39,128 nt of DNA from Bacteroidales bacterium. Its GTDB lineage: Bacteria; Bacteroidota; Bacteroidia; Bacteroidales; WCHB1-69. The DNA is taken from positions 1 to 39,128 of the forward strand of contig JAFZZK010000051.1 of the NCBI GenBank assembly GCA_017615795.1. Reading direction: 5' to 3'. Below are positions 19,698 through 29,504 of the stretch, in pieces. Made by a program: the position numbers and the translations under genes. Every line of letters starts with the position of its first letter. Positions within the stretch are counted from its first letter, which is position 1. The notes beneath the pieces were generated by a model, which saw nothing but the letters and a program-made list of their open reading frames with translations, was not told the origin of the DNA and made no database searches.

Positions 19698-21188
19698 TCA
19701 CGATTTGTGCATCACACCGTTCAGTACTTTCCTGACGAGTTCCCTTTCGTTATAAACAACCACGCCCACATAGACGAGCATCAGCACCGTGTTGACCACA
19801 AAGACCCAAATTTGTTTCTGCGGATGGAAGAGGATACTGAATTCATAAAGCAAAATGGCGAAGGAGAAATAACCTAACAGCAATCCCAATTTGTACGGGA
19901 TCGGGCTCTTTATTTGCCCCACCACGTATGAAAGCAACATGCAAATGCCATATCCCGCCAAGCCACCCCACGCACAGGCCATGTAGCCGTATTTTGGGAC
20001 AAAAATAAAGTTGATGGCCAGCATCACCGCACATCCGATGGCGGAGAAGATGGCACCCCACCACGTCTGCTTGTTCAGTTTATACCAAAATGACAGATTG
20101 AAATAGATGCCCATGAAAATTTCGGCCATCATAACGATAGGCACGGTGCGCAAGCCTTCCCAGTAGTCCTCTTTTATGATGAACTTGAATATGTCCATAT
20201 ACAAGACAACGATCAGGAAGGCCATGAGCGTGAAAATGACATAGTATTTCATCACATCGGCTTGCATCTCCTTGCTGTTTTTCTCTTTTTGCCCGCCAAA
20301 GACGAACGGTTCATAGGCATACCGGAAGGCTTGCGTGAAGATGGCGATAATCATGGCAATTTTGACACAGGCGCCATAGATGCCGAGCTGCACTTCCCCC
20401 TCTTGGCCGGGCACGATGAATTTGTAACAAATCTTGTCGGCCACCTGGTTGAGGATGCCGATAAGTCCGAGCAACAGTAGCGGCCAAGTATACCGGAGCA
20501 TGTCTTTCAGCAGGGCACGGTCGATGCCGAAGCGCAGTCCCTTGATCTCGGGAATGAAGCCCAACATGACGCCAGAGGTACACAAAAGATTGACAATAAA
20601 GACATAACCCACCTGATAGTTGGGGTCGTACCAGCTCATCAGGGACGGGTGGCTTTGCTGCAGTGCCGGGGCCACCAGGAAAATGAAGAGGTTGAGCAGG
20701 ATGTTGCTGACGATGAAGGAGAGCTTGAGGGTGACAAACTTGAGGGCCCGGTTCTCGTTTCGAAGACGGGCGAAAAGGATGGCCTGGAAAGCATCAAAAG
20801 AGACCACGGTGGCCATCACACGGATATACTCCGGATGATCCTCATAGTGGAGCAAATTGGCAATGCCGTTGCCAAACACCATGCAGATGAGCCAGAAGAC
20901 GAGCGAGACAATTCCCACGGCGCTGGCGGCGGTGGAGAATGCCTTGCGGGAGTCCACATCCTCGCGGTTGGCATAATAGAAGAAGGTGGTCTCCATGCCG
21001 AAGGTTAGCAGCACCAACAACAGTGCAGTGTAGGCGTAGATGTTGGTGACGATGCCGTAGCCGCCGGAAGCGGCGGCAATTTTATAAGTATACAACGGCA
21101 CCAGCATGTAGTTCAGGAAGCGTCCGATGATACTGCTGAGGCCGTAAATGGCGGTCTGTCCCGCCAACTTTTTCAATGAATTGGCCAT
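19698..21188 (-). CDS. Polysaccharide flippase (Wzx/MATE-like)
   Basis: The 496-residue integral membrane protein begins SLKKLAGQTAIYGLSSIIGRFLNYMLVPLYTYKI, the typical start of oligosaccharide/lipid-linked polysaccharide flippases. It shows about 12-14 hydrophobic segments along its whole length. Family members move lipid-linked sugar repeat units across the inner membrane. The start lies 4 bases after the stop of the O-antigen ligase-like gene and the Wzz gene precedes that, so flippase, polymerase/ligase and chain-length regulator are together. Glycosyltransferases are not in the window and must be elsewhere. Confidence 0.9.
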   Translation of the reverse strand: MANSLKKLAGQTAIYGLSSIIGRFLNYMLVPLYTYKIAAASGGYGIVTNIYAYTALLLVLLTFGMETTFFYYANREDVDSRKAFSTAASAVGIVSLVFWLICMVFGNGIANLLHYEDHPEYIRVMATVVSFDAFQAILFARLRNENRALKFVTLKLSFIVSNILLNLFIFLVAPALQQSHPSLMSWYDPNYQVGYVFIVNLLCTSGVMLGFIPEIKGLRFGIDRALLKDMLRYTWPLLLLGLIGILNQVADKICYKFIVPGQEGEVQLGIYGACVKIAMIIAIFTQAFRYAYEPFVFGGQKEKNSKEMQADVMKYYVIFTLMAFLIVVLYMDIFKFIIKEDYWEGLRTVPIVMMAEIFMGIYFNLSFWYKLNKQTWWGAIFSAIGCAVMLAINFIFVPKYGYMACAWGGLAGYGICMLLSYVVGQIKSPIPYKLGLLLGYFSFAILLYEFSILFHPQKQIWVFVVNTVLMLVYVGVVVYNERELVRKVLNGVMHKS

Positions 21189-21192
21189 TGTG

Positions 21193-22683
21193 TTATGGTT
21201 TTTGGGGCGCTGTTGAAACAGCGTCAGGTTCGGTATCTGGTTTGAGGCTCATCACGGTGATGACGGCAAAGGCACCCCAGAAGGGGAGCGATAGTTTATC
21301 GGTATCCAAGAAATTATTGAGCGTGCCATGCACAAAATAGGTGACGAGGGCCAGCGTCATCATCAGGCAGAAGAGACGCCGTGTGGGGTTGTGCGCGTGA
21401 TTGTAGGTGCGGATGCCCGTGTACAAGCTGCAGAAAAGGAGTGCAAATACCGTGAGCATCCCGACAATGCCGCTCTCGGCACAAGGGCCGATGTATTCGC
21501 TATGGGCGTTGCCGCCATCGCCGAAGTCTGTAGTGATGATGGTTTTGAACTGGCTTTTCTGGAACGGGGCATAGACAAATTGGTACGTGCCCGGCCCCCA
21601 CCCTACCACGGGACGCTCGCGAATCATGCCGAACGCAGACTCCCAGCGATTCAGGCGCTCCACATTGGAAGCGTCCGTCGTGATGTTCGACATCGACTGC
21701 AGCTGCTCCGTCAGGTTGCCGGAAGAGTCCTGGCTGTTGCGACTCATTTTGTAGAGGATGTCGTCGGCATAGATATAGAAAGCCGTTCCAAACACCAGCC
21801 CGGCGGCCACGAGCCACGAGAGCTTGATGCGCAATTTCAACACCACGAGCACGCCAAGAGCCACCACAAAACTGATCCAGGCCGCACGACTGTACGAAAG
21901 GTACAGCCCCATCAACATGATGGCCGTCAAAGCCGCGTAGAATATTTTGTGGAAGACGTTGTTCTTCGGCAGAAAAAAGCAGCAGCCTGTAATGGGTACA
22001 AAGAAGGCCAGCACCGCACCGTAGGCGGTATGGTCGTTGTAGAAAGGACTCATCACCCAATGGGCATAATTGCTGTCGAAACCACTCATTGCATGCTTGA
22101 CAGAGGTGATGAGCACCACAATGGCCAAAGCGACCGCATAGCAGGTGAAGTAACGCAAGAGATTGCGGTTGTCATCCTTGATTAACTGTATGGCCATCCA
22201 ATAGCAGGCCGTGGTAAACCATATCTTCGAAAGCCAGAACTTGATGGAGACCACCGGAATCTCGCTGGTCAGGCATGTCATGAACATCCAGGCCAAATAG
22301 ACGAAGATGGCGATGGAGATGGGATGTCGCAACAACTTGCGGTCGATGGACAAATCGTAGATCAGGCGACACAAAAACAGGAAGGTGACGGCAATCATCA
22401 CAATCTCGCTCGGAAACGACAATCCGAGTTTGTATTCCTTGAACTCAAGGGCTATGGAGAAAGGAGTGACGAAAGCCATGAGGTACATCACCCAATCGAC
22501 ATGAAAAATCAGTAAATATACCAAGACTGCACCACCGGTCAGCAAGGGGATGATAGGCAATTCCTTGGTGATGGCGATGCTGTTGACAAAAACGAGCAGG
22601 ACGGCGGTGAGCAGCAAGGCCCATTGTTCGCCCGTCAGCTTATTTGTCAGCTTCTTCAGGCTTGGTGGCAGGTTTATCTTCAA
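21193..22683 (-). CDS. O-antigen ligase/polymerase family membrane protein (Wzy/WaaL-like), TTG start
   Basis: The 496-residue product has about 10-12 membrane segments. A large loop before the last helices carries RPVVGWGPGTYQF and GNAHSEYIGPCAESG, the pattern of the O-antigen ligase/Wzy_C family, where the His in NAHS-type motifs is functionally important. It either joins repeat units or transfers glycan to an acceptor; the two roles cannot be separated by sequence alone. The chosen start is TTG at 22683, because in-frame TAA-TGA stops lie only 9 bases upstream (22693-22698) and no ATG or GTG occurs before the first membrane helix. The gene therefore overlaps the end of the Wzz gene by 44 bases, suggesting translational coupling. 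Confidence 0.87.
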   Translation of the reverse strand: MKINLPPSLKKLTNKLTGEQWALLLTAVLLVFVNSIAITKELPIIPLLTGGAVLVYLLIFHVDWVMYLMAFVTPFSIALEFKEYKLGLSFPSEIVMIAVTFLFLCRLIYDLSIDRKLLRHPISIAIFVYLAWMFMTCLTSEIPVVSIKFWLSKIWFTTACYWMAIQLIKDDNRNLLRYFTCYAVALAIVVLITSVKHAMSGFDSNYAHWVMSPFYNDHTAYGAVLAFFVPITGCCFFLPKNNVFHKIFYAALTAIMLMGLYLSYSRAAWISFVVALGVLVVLKLRIKLSWLVAAGLVFGTAFYIYADDILYKMSRNSQDSSGNLTEQLQSMSNITTDASNVERLNRWESAFGMIRERPVVGWGPGTYQFVYAPFQKSQFKTIITTDFGDGGNAHSEYIGPCAESGIVGMLTVFALLFCSLYTGIRTYNHAHNPTRRLFCLMMTLALVTYFVHGTLNNFLDTDKLSLPFWGAFAVITVMSLKPDTEPDAVSTAPQKP

Positions 22684-23657
22684 TTTTGTCGATCATTAAG
22701 AGCACAATCAACGCAATTGCCAACACGCAGAAAGTGGAGACAATCATGATGACCGAGCGCTTGGGGAAGTATTTCTTATCGGCGGGGATGGGTCTGTCCA
22801 CCACAAATTTCACAGGAATGCAGCCTTCCATGTCAAGTTGGGCGTTCATCATCTTGGCCTTGCAAAGCGACTGGTACTCACGGAAATTGTATTGGAGGTC
22901 ATGCCAGGCATCGAGGCGCGGTCCCCACTCGGCCAGCTTTTTCTGCTCGTTTTCGAGGCGCGCGATGGCGGCCTGGTTGCCCTGGGCCACGGCGATGGCG
23001 TACTGCTGCATCACACGATTGGTCTGCTCTTCCACCTCAAAGACGCCATGCTCCATGCACATCTGGATGGAGTCGTCGATGCGCGCAATCTCTTTGTTCA
23101 CGGAATCCACCTGACGCTGCAGGGCGGCAAAGGCAGCGGCGGCACGTTCGTGCTCCGCGCGATTCTTCACCGTGTCGATGAGGCGCAACACATAATCCGC
23201 CATGTCACAGGCCATTTGCGGGTCCTCGTCGGACACCGAGATGGAAATGGCCCCGTAGTCCGTACGCTTGATGGTCAGATTGTTGGTCAACATCTTGTAG
23301 AGCTTCGTCTGCCAACCCTTCGACTTGGTGCTGACATCGTAATGGTCAGCCAAATTGTAATGTACAATCAAGGAATCCTTGATTTCCAACGCGTTGAGCA
23401 GCTGCATCAGCTGTTCCGTTTCCTCCTCCGTGCCGTATGCCTTCATTTCAAGCCGCTCGTTGTAGTTCTCCTTGTTGAGGAGAATCTTGGCCGTGGAATT
23501 AGTACGCGTGGCGTATATGACGGCGGTGGACTTGAAGCGCGGGGTCACGAGATAGGAGCAAAGCAAGGAGAGTATAGCAGTGGCAAGGCCTATGATGAGC
23601 AACCATTTGCGCCATTTCCACACGAATTTCAGCAGGCTGAAGGAATTGTATTGGTCG

Positions 23658-23668
<11 letters not shown>
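22640..23668 (-). CDS. Wzz-type polysaccharide chain-length determinant
   Basis: The 342-residue product has two membrane helices, at about 19-41 ([21 protein letters not shown]) and about 306-327 ([20 protein letters not shown]), framing a periplasmic domain. The central part from about 160 to 250 is coiled-coil-like and charged. [12 protein letters not shown] after the first helix is the usual Wzz beta strand. No C-terminal tyrosine kinase is fused, so this is the stand-alone type. It overlaps aspS by 11 bases at its start and the O-antigen ligase gene by 44 bases at its end. The role is to set glycan chain length with the downstream polymerase and flippase. Confidence 0.88.
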
Positions 23669-25418
<1,750 letters not shown>

Positions 25419-25439
25419 TACATTTTATTTTAGAGGCTG

Positions 25440-25447
25440 CAAAGATA
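25440..25447 (-). promoter_or_regulatory. Predicted -7 element (TATCTTTG) for aspS operon
   Basis: The minus strand reads TATCTTTGCAG here, a full match to TAnnTTTG. The expected transcript start is only about 15 bases before the aspS ATG, giving a very short leader. It directly follows the terminator of the upstream operon. Confidence 0.7.
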
Positions 25448-25455
25448 CAAAAATA

Positions 25456-25496
25456 GCACGAGGGCGACCCAAAAATCTTTTGACTCGCCCTCGTGC
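25456..25496 (-). terminator. Intrinsic terminator of the hydG/pspC operon
   Basis: A perfect 12-bp stem GCACGAGGGCGA / TCGCCCTCGTGC encloses a smaller CAAAA/TTTTG hairpin. On the minus strand it is followed by TATTTTTG. It lies 32 bases beyond the PspC gene stop. Confidence 0.85.
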
Positions 25497-25527
25497 CTGC
25501 ATCAAGACCATGATACGATGTGCGCGA

Positions 25528-25716
25528 CTATGCTTCCGGCGCGGCGATCCAGATGATCAGGTAAAGGAGCAAGCCACCGCCGAAGATGAGCAAAAGGGCG
25601 AGAAATATAATCCGCACCACCGTGGGATCAATGTTCAGATATTCTGCAAGCCCCCCGCACACACCGGCAATCTTGCGGTCTTTCAGACTACGGGTCAATT
25701 TTCTGTATTCACTCAT
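25528..25716 (-). CDS. Small PspC-domain protein
   Basis: The 62-residue protein is essentially one PspC domain: a basic start (RKLTRSLKDRKIAGVCGGLAEYLNIDPTVVR) followed by one hydrophobic segment (IIFLALLLIFGGGLLLYLIIWIA). Single-domain forms are common in Bacteroidota. The family is linked to envelope stress in Proteobacteria (phage-shock protein C), but the job of stand-alone forms is not settled. It begins 27 bases after the hydG stop and ends before a terminator, so it is probably the last gene of the hydrogenase-related transcript. Any functional link to HydG is unproven. Confidence 0.9.
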   Translation of the reverse strand: MSEYRKLTRSLKDRKIAGVCGGLAEYLNIDPTVVRIIFLALLLIFGGGLLLYLIIWIAAPEA

Positions 25717-25743
25717 ATTATTGTAGTTTAATATGTTACAACA

Positions 25744-27198
25744 TTAGAAGTACAAGTCGCGTTCACCCTGCTTGATGCGTTCGATACGCTTGAGCAACTC
25801 ATCGTGGAATTTCTCGTCCACGTTGGCCATGTTGTTCTCGATGACCTTCCAGCCCTTGGCGGCCACCTCGGGGGTTGCATAGTCCACCAAGTACTCGCTG
25901 AGCGTCAGGATGGCGTTGGGCGTGCAGTAACGCTTGATGAAGCCCGGCACACTGAACTCCATGAAGTGCTCGCCCGTGCGTCCGAGACGGTAACAGGCCG
26001 TGCAGAAGCTGGGAATGTAGTTGCCGTCAAGCAACTCCTCGATGATATCGCCGAGGGTACGGTCGTCGCCAATCTTGAACTGTTCGCGGTGCAGGTTCTG
26101 GTCCTCCTGCTTGTCGCTGTTCTTCTCGGTCTCCTCGTGATGGTACTTGTAGTCGCCGATCTGGAGGTTGGTGCCGCCGTCGATTTGGGAGATGCCATAT
26201 TGGATGGCCTTGGCACGGAATGCGGCATCCTCACGGGCGGTGAGAATCATGCCGGTGTAGGGCACGGCTAAGCGGAAGATGGCGATGATCTTCTCGAAGG
26301 TGTCGTCATCCACGAAATACTTCTTGTCAATGTCAAGGCCGGAGGCATCCTTGATGCGGGGGAAGGAGATGGTGTGGGGACCCACGTTGAAGCAGGCCTC
26401 CAAGTGGTTGGTGTGGCGAATCATGGCGAGCACCTCAAACCGCCAGTCATAGAGACCGAAGAGGATGCCGAGGCCATTGTCGTCGATGCCGGCCTGCTGA
26501 GCGCGGTCCATGGCGGTAAGACGCCACTCAAAGTTGCCCTTGATGGTGTTGGCGGGGTGATACCAGGCGTATGCTTCAGGATGGTAGGTTTCCTGGAAGA
26601 TCTGGTAGGTGCCGATGCCGGCCTCCTTCACAGTGCGGAATCCCTCCACATCCAGCGGGGCGGCATTGATGTTGACGCGGCGGATGGAACCGTTGCCCTT
26701 CTTGGTGGCATACGTGATCTTCACAGTGTGCGCGATGTACTCGGGTGAATATTTCGGCGACTCACCATAGACCAAGATCAGGCGCTTTTGGCCGTCTTCC
26801 TCCAAGGCCTCCACACTGCGCACAAGTTCCTCGTCCGTGAGGGTGGTGCGCACCTGCTCTTTGTTGGAGGAGCGGAATCCGCAATACTTGCAATTATTCA
26901 CACAATAGTTGCCCACATAAAGCGGGGCGAAGAGCACGATGCGGTTGCCGTAAACGCGGCGTTTCAGCTCGCGCGCACCCTCCTTGATCTCCTCCACCAA
27001 AGCGGGGTCGGTGGTGTTGATCAGCACAGCCGTCTCCTCCAGGGTCAGGCGGTTCTTGTCGAGGGACTTTTGGATGATGGCCCGCACACGCTCGGGCGTG
27101 CTCTCGGTTTGGTTGATATAATCCCATATTTCATCAACATCGATGAAAGGTCTCCCTATTTCGTCGGGGATACGGCATTTTTCTGGATGGAATTGCAT
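25744..27198 (-). CDS. hydG: [FeFe]-hydrogenase H-cluster radical SAM maturase HydG
   Basis: The 484-residue protein has the radical-SAM CX3CX2C motif at Cys99, Cys103 and Cys106 (YCVNNCKYCGF). It also has the HydG-specific C-terminal CX2CX22C motif at Cys399, Cys402 and Cys425, which binds the second, auxiliary iron-sulfur cluster and separates HydG from the thiamine enzyme ThiH. HydG cleaves tyrosine to supply the CO and cyanide ligands of the H-cluster in the cytoplasm. HydE, HydF and the hydrogenase itself are not in this window. The TM1266-type regulator lies directly upstream (88 bases, with a short repeat) and the PspC gene follows after 27 bases. Confidence 0.97.
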   Translation of the reverse strand: MQFHPEKCRIPDEIGRPFIDVDEIWDYINQTESTPERVRAIIQKSLDKNRLTLEETAVLINTTDPALVEEIKEGARELKRRVYGNRIVLFAPLYVGNYCVNNCKYCGFRSSNKEQVRTTLTDEELVRSVEALEEDGQKRLILVYGESPKYSPEYIAHTVKITYATKKGNGSIRRVNINAAPLDVEGFRTVKEAGIGTYQIFQETYHPEAYAWYHPANTIKGNFEWRLTAMDRAQQAGIDDNGLGILFGLYDWRFEVLAMIRHTNHLEACFNVGPHTISFPRIKDASGLDIDKKYFVDDDTFEKIIAIFRLAVPYTGMILTAREDAAFRAKAIQYGISQIDGGTNLQIGDYKYHHEETEKNSDKQEDQNLHREQFKIGDDRTLGDIIEELLDGNYIPSFCTACYRLGRTGEHFMEFSVPGFIKRYCTPNAILTLSEYLVDYATPEVAAKGWKVIENNMANVDEKFHDELLKRIERIKQGERDLYF

Positions 27199-27254
27199 AT
27201 TGTTGTTGGTTTTGGTTATTTTGCGATTTACGGTTTGCGATATTAACTTATAAA

Positions 27255-27285
27255 CTAACGGCTAATGGCTAAAAGCTAACGGCTA
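27255..27285. repeat. Short direct repeat CTAACGGCTA (two copies) in the hydG leader
   Basis: CTAACGGCTA occurs at 27255-27264 and 27276-27285, with a related ATGGCTA between. The neighbouring 27223-27243 has GCGATTTACG/GCGATATTAAC-like repeats. This degenerate low-complexity filler is of a kind I have seen in many Bacteroidota intergenic gaps. It occupies the gap between the regulator stop and the hydG start. Confidence 0.6.
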
Positions 27286-27534
27286 TCACGCGGATTTCGT
27301 CACCACGGCCTTGGCCTCGATGTTGTCGATGCGGCCCAATTTCCCTGACAGGGCGTTGATCTGGTTGGTGTCGCCTTCCACAATGAGGGAGATGACCGCA
27401 ACGGCGCTGTCGCGGAAAGGCAGGCCCTGGCGGGCCAGAACGATGTCGGCATACTGGGAAATCACAGTGTTGACCTGTGGGGCAACGGCGCGGTCCTTGA
27501 CCAGCACCGTGACAGTTCCAATTCTCTTTTCCAT
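27286..27534 (-). CDS. TM1266-family iron-only hydrogenase system regulator
   Basis: The 82-residue protein (MEKRIGTVTVLVKDR..., LPFRDSAVAVISLIVEGDTNQINALSGKLGRIDNIEAKAVV) matches the small ACT/NikR-like family that accompanies [FeFe]-hydrogenase maturation genes (TM1266 type). I chose the ATG at 27534; a frame extending to 27576 would add MPRKKQPPNPKVVL but overlaps the predicted -7 element. It leads the minus-strand operon with hydG. The family is called a putative regulator, but its ligand and target are not known from sequence. Confidence 0.88.
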   Translation of the reverse strand: MEKRIGTVTVLVKDRAVAPQVNTVISQYADIVLARQGLPFRDSAVAVISLIVEGDTNQINALSGKLGRIDNIEAKAVVTKSA

Positions 27535-27573
27535 TAGTACAACTTTTGGATTAGGTGGTTGTTTTTTGCGCGG

Positions 27574-27581
27574 CAAAGATA
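27574..27581 (-). promoter_or_regulatory. Predicted -7 element (TATCTTTG) for the hydrogenase regulator operon
   Basis: The minus strand reads TTGTATCTTTGCCG, a full TAnnTTTG match about 40 bases before the ATG at 27534. It is divergent from the ackA promoter, only about 50 bases away. Confidence 0.65.
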
Positions 27582-27632
27582 CAAAATTTAAGGGAATTGA
27601 ACTTTCCTATCCCTGCGTGAAAACTTTTTTCC

Positions 27633-27640
27633 TATTTTTG
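27633..27640 (+). promoter_or_regulatory. Predicted -7 element (TATTTTTG) for ackA
   Basis: CCTATTTTTGCACC fits TAnnTTTG. The ackA ATG follows 78 bases downstream, leaving a leader of about 70 bases with an AT-rich 3' end. Confidence 0.65.
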
Positions 27641-27718
27641 CACCTGTCAAAATTAATCTTGAAAATTAAATTTGCACACTCCTGTTGTATCCGAAACACA
27701 TAACATAATTTTATAAAT

Positions 27719-28918
27719 ATGAAAGTTTTAGTCTTAAACTGCGGAAGTTCCTCCATCAAATACCAATTGCTGGAGATGGAACCGCAACCTGAATTGTTGG
27801 CCAAAGGCCTTGTTGAACGCGTCGGTCTGGAGATGGGTGAGTTCACCCACAAGCCCGTGGGCAAGGAGAAATACTATGTTCAAACCCCCATCGCCAACCA
27901 TGAAGTGGGTGTGAAACTCGTGCTCGAAGCACTCACCGACCCGACACACGGCGTCATACAATCGCTGAACGAGATCAACGCGGTGGGTCATCGCGTGGCG
28001 CACGGCGGCGAGTACTTCGACCGCAGCATGGTCATCGGCGACCAAGAACGTGAGGAAATCGCCAAGCTCTGTGAGCTTGCACCCCTCCACAACCCCGCCT
28101 CCCTGCTCGGCATCGACGTGATGAAGAAACTGCTCCCCAACGTCAAGCACGTGGGCATCTTCGACACCTCCTTTCACCAGACCATGCCACCCGAAGCCTA
28201 TCTGTACGCCCTCCCCTACGAGTGCTACACCGAGAAGAAAATCCGCCGCTACGGCTTCCACGGCACCAGCCACAAGTATGTGGGACCCAAGGCCGCTGAA
28301 ATGGTCGGCATCCCATACGAGCAAGCCAGGATCGTAAGCTGCCACCTCGGCAACGGCGCCTCCATCTGCGCCATCAAGAACGGCAAATCCATCGACACCT
28401 CCATGGGCTTCACCCCTGTGGAAGGCCTCATGATGGGCACCCGCTGCGGCGACATCGACGCCGGCGCCCTCATCTACATCATGGACTCCGAACACATGGA
28501 TACCAAGCAGCTCAACACCTTCATCAACAAGAAGAGCGGCCTGTTGGGCATCTCCGGCAAGAGCGTCGACATGCGCGACATCCGCGCGGGCCGCGACGCC
28601 GGCGACGAACGCTCCACATACGCCTTCAACATGTTCGCCTACCGCGTCAAGAAGTACATCGGCGCTTACGCAGCAGCCATGGGCGGAGTCGATATCATCC
28701 TCTTCACCGGCGGCATCGGCGAGAACGCCTGGTTCCAACGCGAAGCCATCTGCCAGGGCCTCGAATTCCTCGGCACCAAACTCGATCCCGAAGCCAACAA
28801 GCAATTCGCCGGCGAGGATGGCATCATCTCCACTCCCGAATCCAAGGTCAAACTTGTCTCCGTCACCACCAACGAGGAACTTGTCATGGCCATGGAGACC
28901 TACAATCTCGCTAAGTAA
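27719..28918 (+). CDS. ackA: Acetate kinase
   Basis: The 399-residue protein has the ASKHA fold motifs and active-site residues of acetate kinase: Asn7 in VLNCGSSSIKY, Arg92 in GHRVAHGG, His124, Asp149 in FDTSFHQTMP, His181 in RYGFHGTSH, Arg242 in GTRCGDID, the FTGGIGENA loop, and Glu386 near the C-terminus. It makes ATP and acetate from acetyl phosphate and ADP, the last step of fermentative acetate formation. Phosphotransacetylase, often next to it, is not adjacent. Codon use is strongly biased; no TTA, CTA or TCA codon occurs in almost the whole gene, as expected for high expression. It ends before a clear terminator. Confidence 0.98.
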   Translation: MKVLVLNCGSSSIKYQLLEMEPQPELLAKGLVERVGLEMGEFTHKPVGKEKYYVQTPIANHEVGVKLVLEALTDPTHGVIQSLNEINAVGHRVAHGGEYFDRSMVIGDQEREEIAKLCELAPLHNPASLLGIDVMKKLLPNVKHVGIFDTSFHQTMPPEAYLYALPYECYTEKKIRRYGFHGTSHKYVGPKAAEMVGIPYEQARIVSCHLGNGASICAIKNGKSIDTSMGFTPVEGLMMGTRCGDIDAGALIYIMDSEHMDTKQLNTFINKKSGLLGISGKSVDMRDIRAGRDAGDERSTYAFNMFAYRVKKYIGAYAAAMGGVDIILFTGGIGENAWFQREAICQGLEFLGTKLDPEANKQFAGEDGIISTPESKVKLVSVTTNEELVMAMETYNLAK

Positions 28919-28962
28919 ACCCAAACATCTTAAAAAACAAGAAGTTTGTTAACCATTATATG

Positions 28963-28993
28963 AAGGCGGCGCCAGAAGCACCGCCTTTTTTTT
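28963..28993 (+). terminator. Intrinsic terminator of ackA
   Basis: AAGGCGG/CCGCCTT stem with one inner mismatch and a further two pairs, loop CAGAA, followed by eight T residues, about 45 bases after the ackA stop. Confidence 0.85.
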
Positions 28994-29018
28994 ATGGAAT
29001 TATATACCTGATGGCACC

Positions 29019-29179
29019 AATCAGTGTTTTTGCATATTTTTTATTTGGGCGTGCCGGCGCGACGGCGGAAATATGGTTGCCGCCTCACCGTCCATCACAG
29101 GGGTTGCGGTGCTCGTTCCTCGCTCCTTAACCCCTGGCTACCGAGACCTGCAGCCCTATGGGGCTGCTTAAGGGAAACC
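29019..29179 (-). repeat. Dispersed structured intergenic repeat, short inverted copy
   Basis: The minus strand matches both ends of the element at 1220-1537: AGCAGCCCCATAGGGCTG, CTCGGTAGCCAGGGGTTAAG, GAGCGAGGAACGAGC, AACCCCTG, then CGCGCCGGCACGCCCAAATA and CTGATT. The CAGGGGTT/AACCCCTG hairpin is kept. The centre is a single short GGCGG/CCGCC hairpin where the other copy has about 155 extra bases. It begins 26 bases after the ackA terminator. Confidence 0.75.
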
Positions 29180-29212
29180 TAATATTTCTATCCTATGTTT
29201 TCTCTCTGAATA

Positions 29213-29280
29213 TACCCCGGAGGGGTACCATATCTGTAACCCCACATCGAGGTCATAGCGACGGGGCGCGCCCCGTCGCT
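29213..29280. repeat. Two palindromes: TACCCC-GGA-GGGGTA and a 24-base perfect palindrome
   Basis: TACCCC GGA GGGGTA lies at 29213-29227. AGCGACGGGGC GC GCCCCGTCGCT at 29257-29280 is a perfect 24-base palindrome. Both look like REP-type intergenic palindromes. No T-run follows either, so they are not standard terminators. Confidence 0.7.
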
Positions 29281-29504
29281 ACCATCGTGCACACAACCAG
29301 ATGCCGCCACAAAACGGTGTCGGCGGGGAAAAAGCGTTAAGACTCGACCTCAATATGCTGACATTGTGCCATCAGCCTTAGAATACCCTTTTTTGTCATA
29401 TCAAAAAGTTTGGCAAATTATTTGCTCCTTTTCCCACGCGAGTGTGCATTTGAGCATGCCCGCGCATGAAGTGTGTATTGTAAATAATTAAAAATAAATA
29501 TATT
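29281..29504 (+). other. Non-coding leader region upstream of grpE
   Basis: No gene is seen. It contains the small palindrome GCAAATTATTTGC at 29413-29425 and an AT-rich last 40 bases before the grpE ATG. I find no full TAnnTTTG match, so the grpE promoter is not placed. No recognisable heat-shock operator (CIRCE) is present. Confidence 0.5.

Noticed and set aside
27734-28924. Long antisense frame across ackA, with similar ones in dnaJ (29976-31166) and pepT (36642-37763)
   Set aside because: All mirror clearly identified, codon-biased sense genes; the antisense proteins look like no family.
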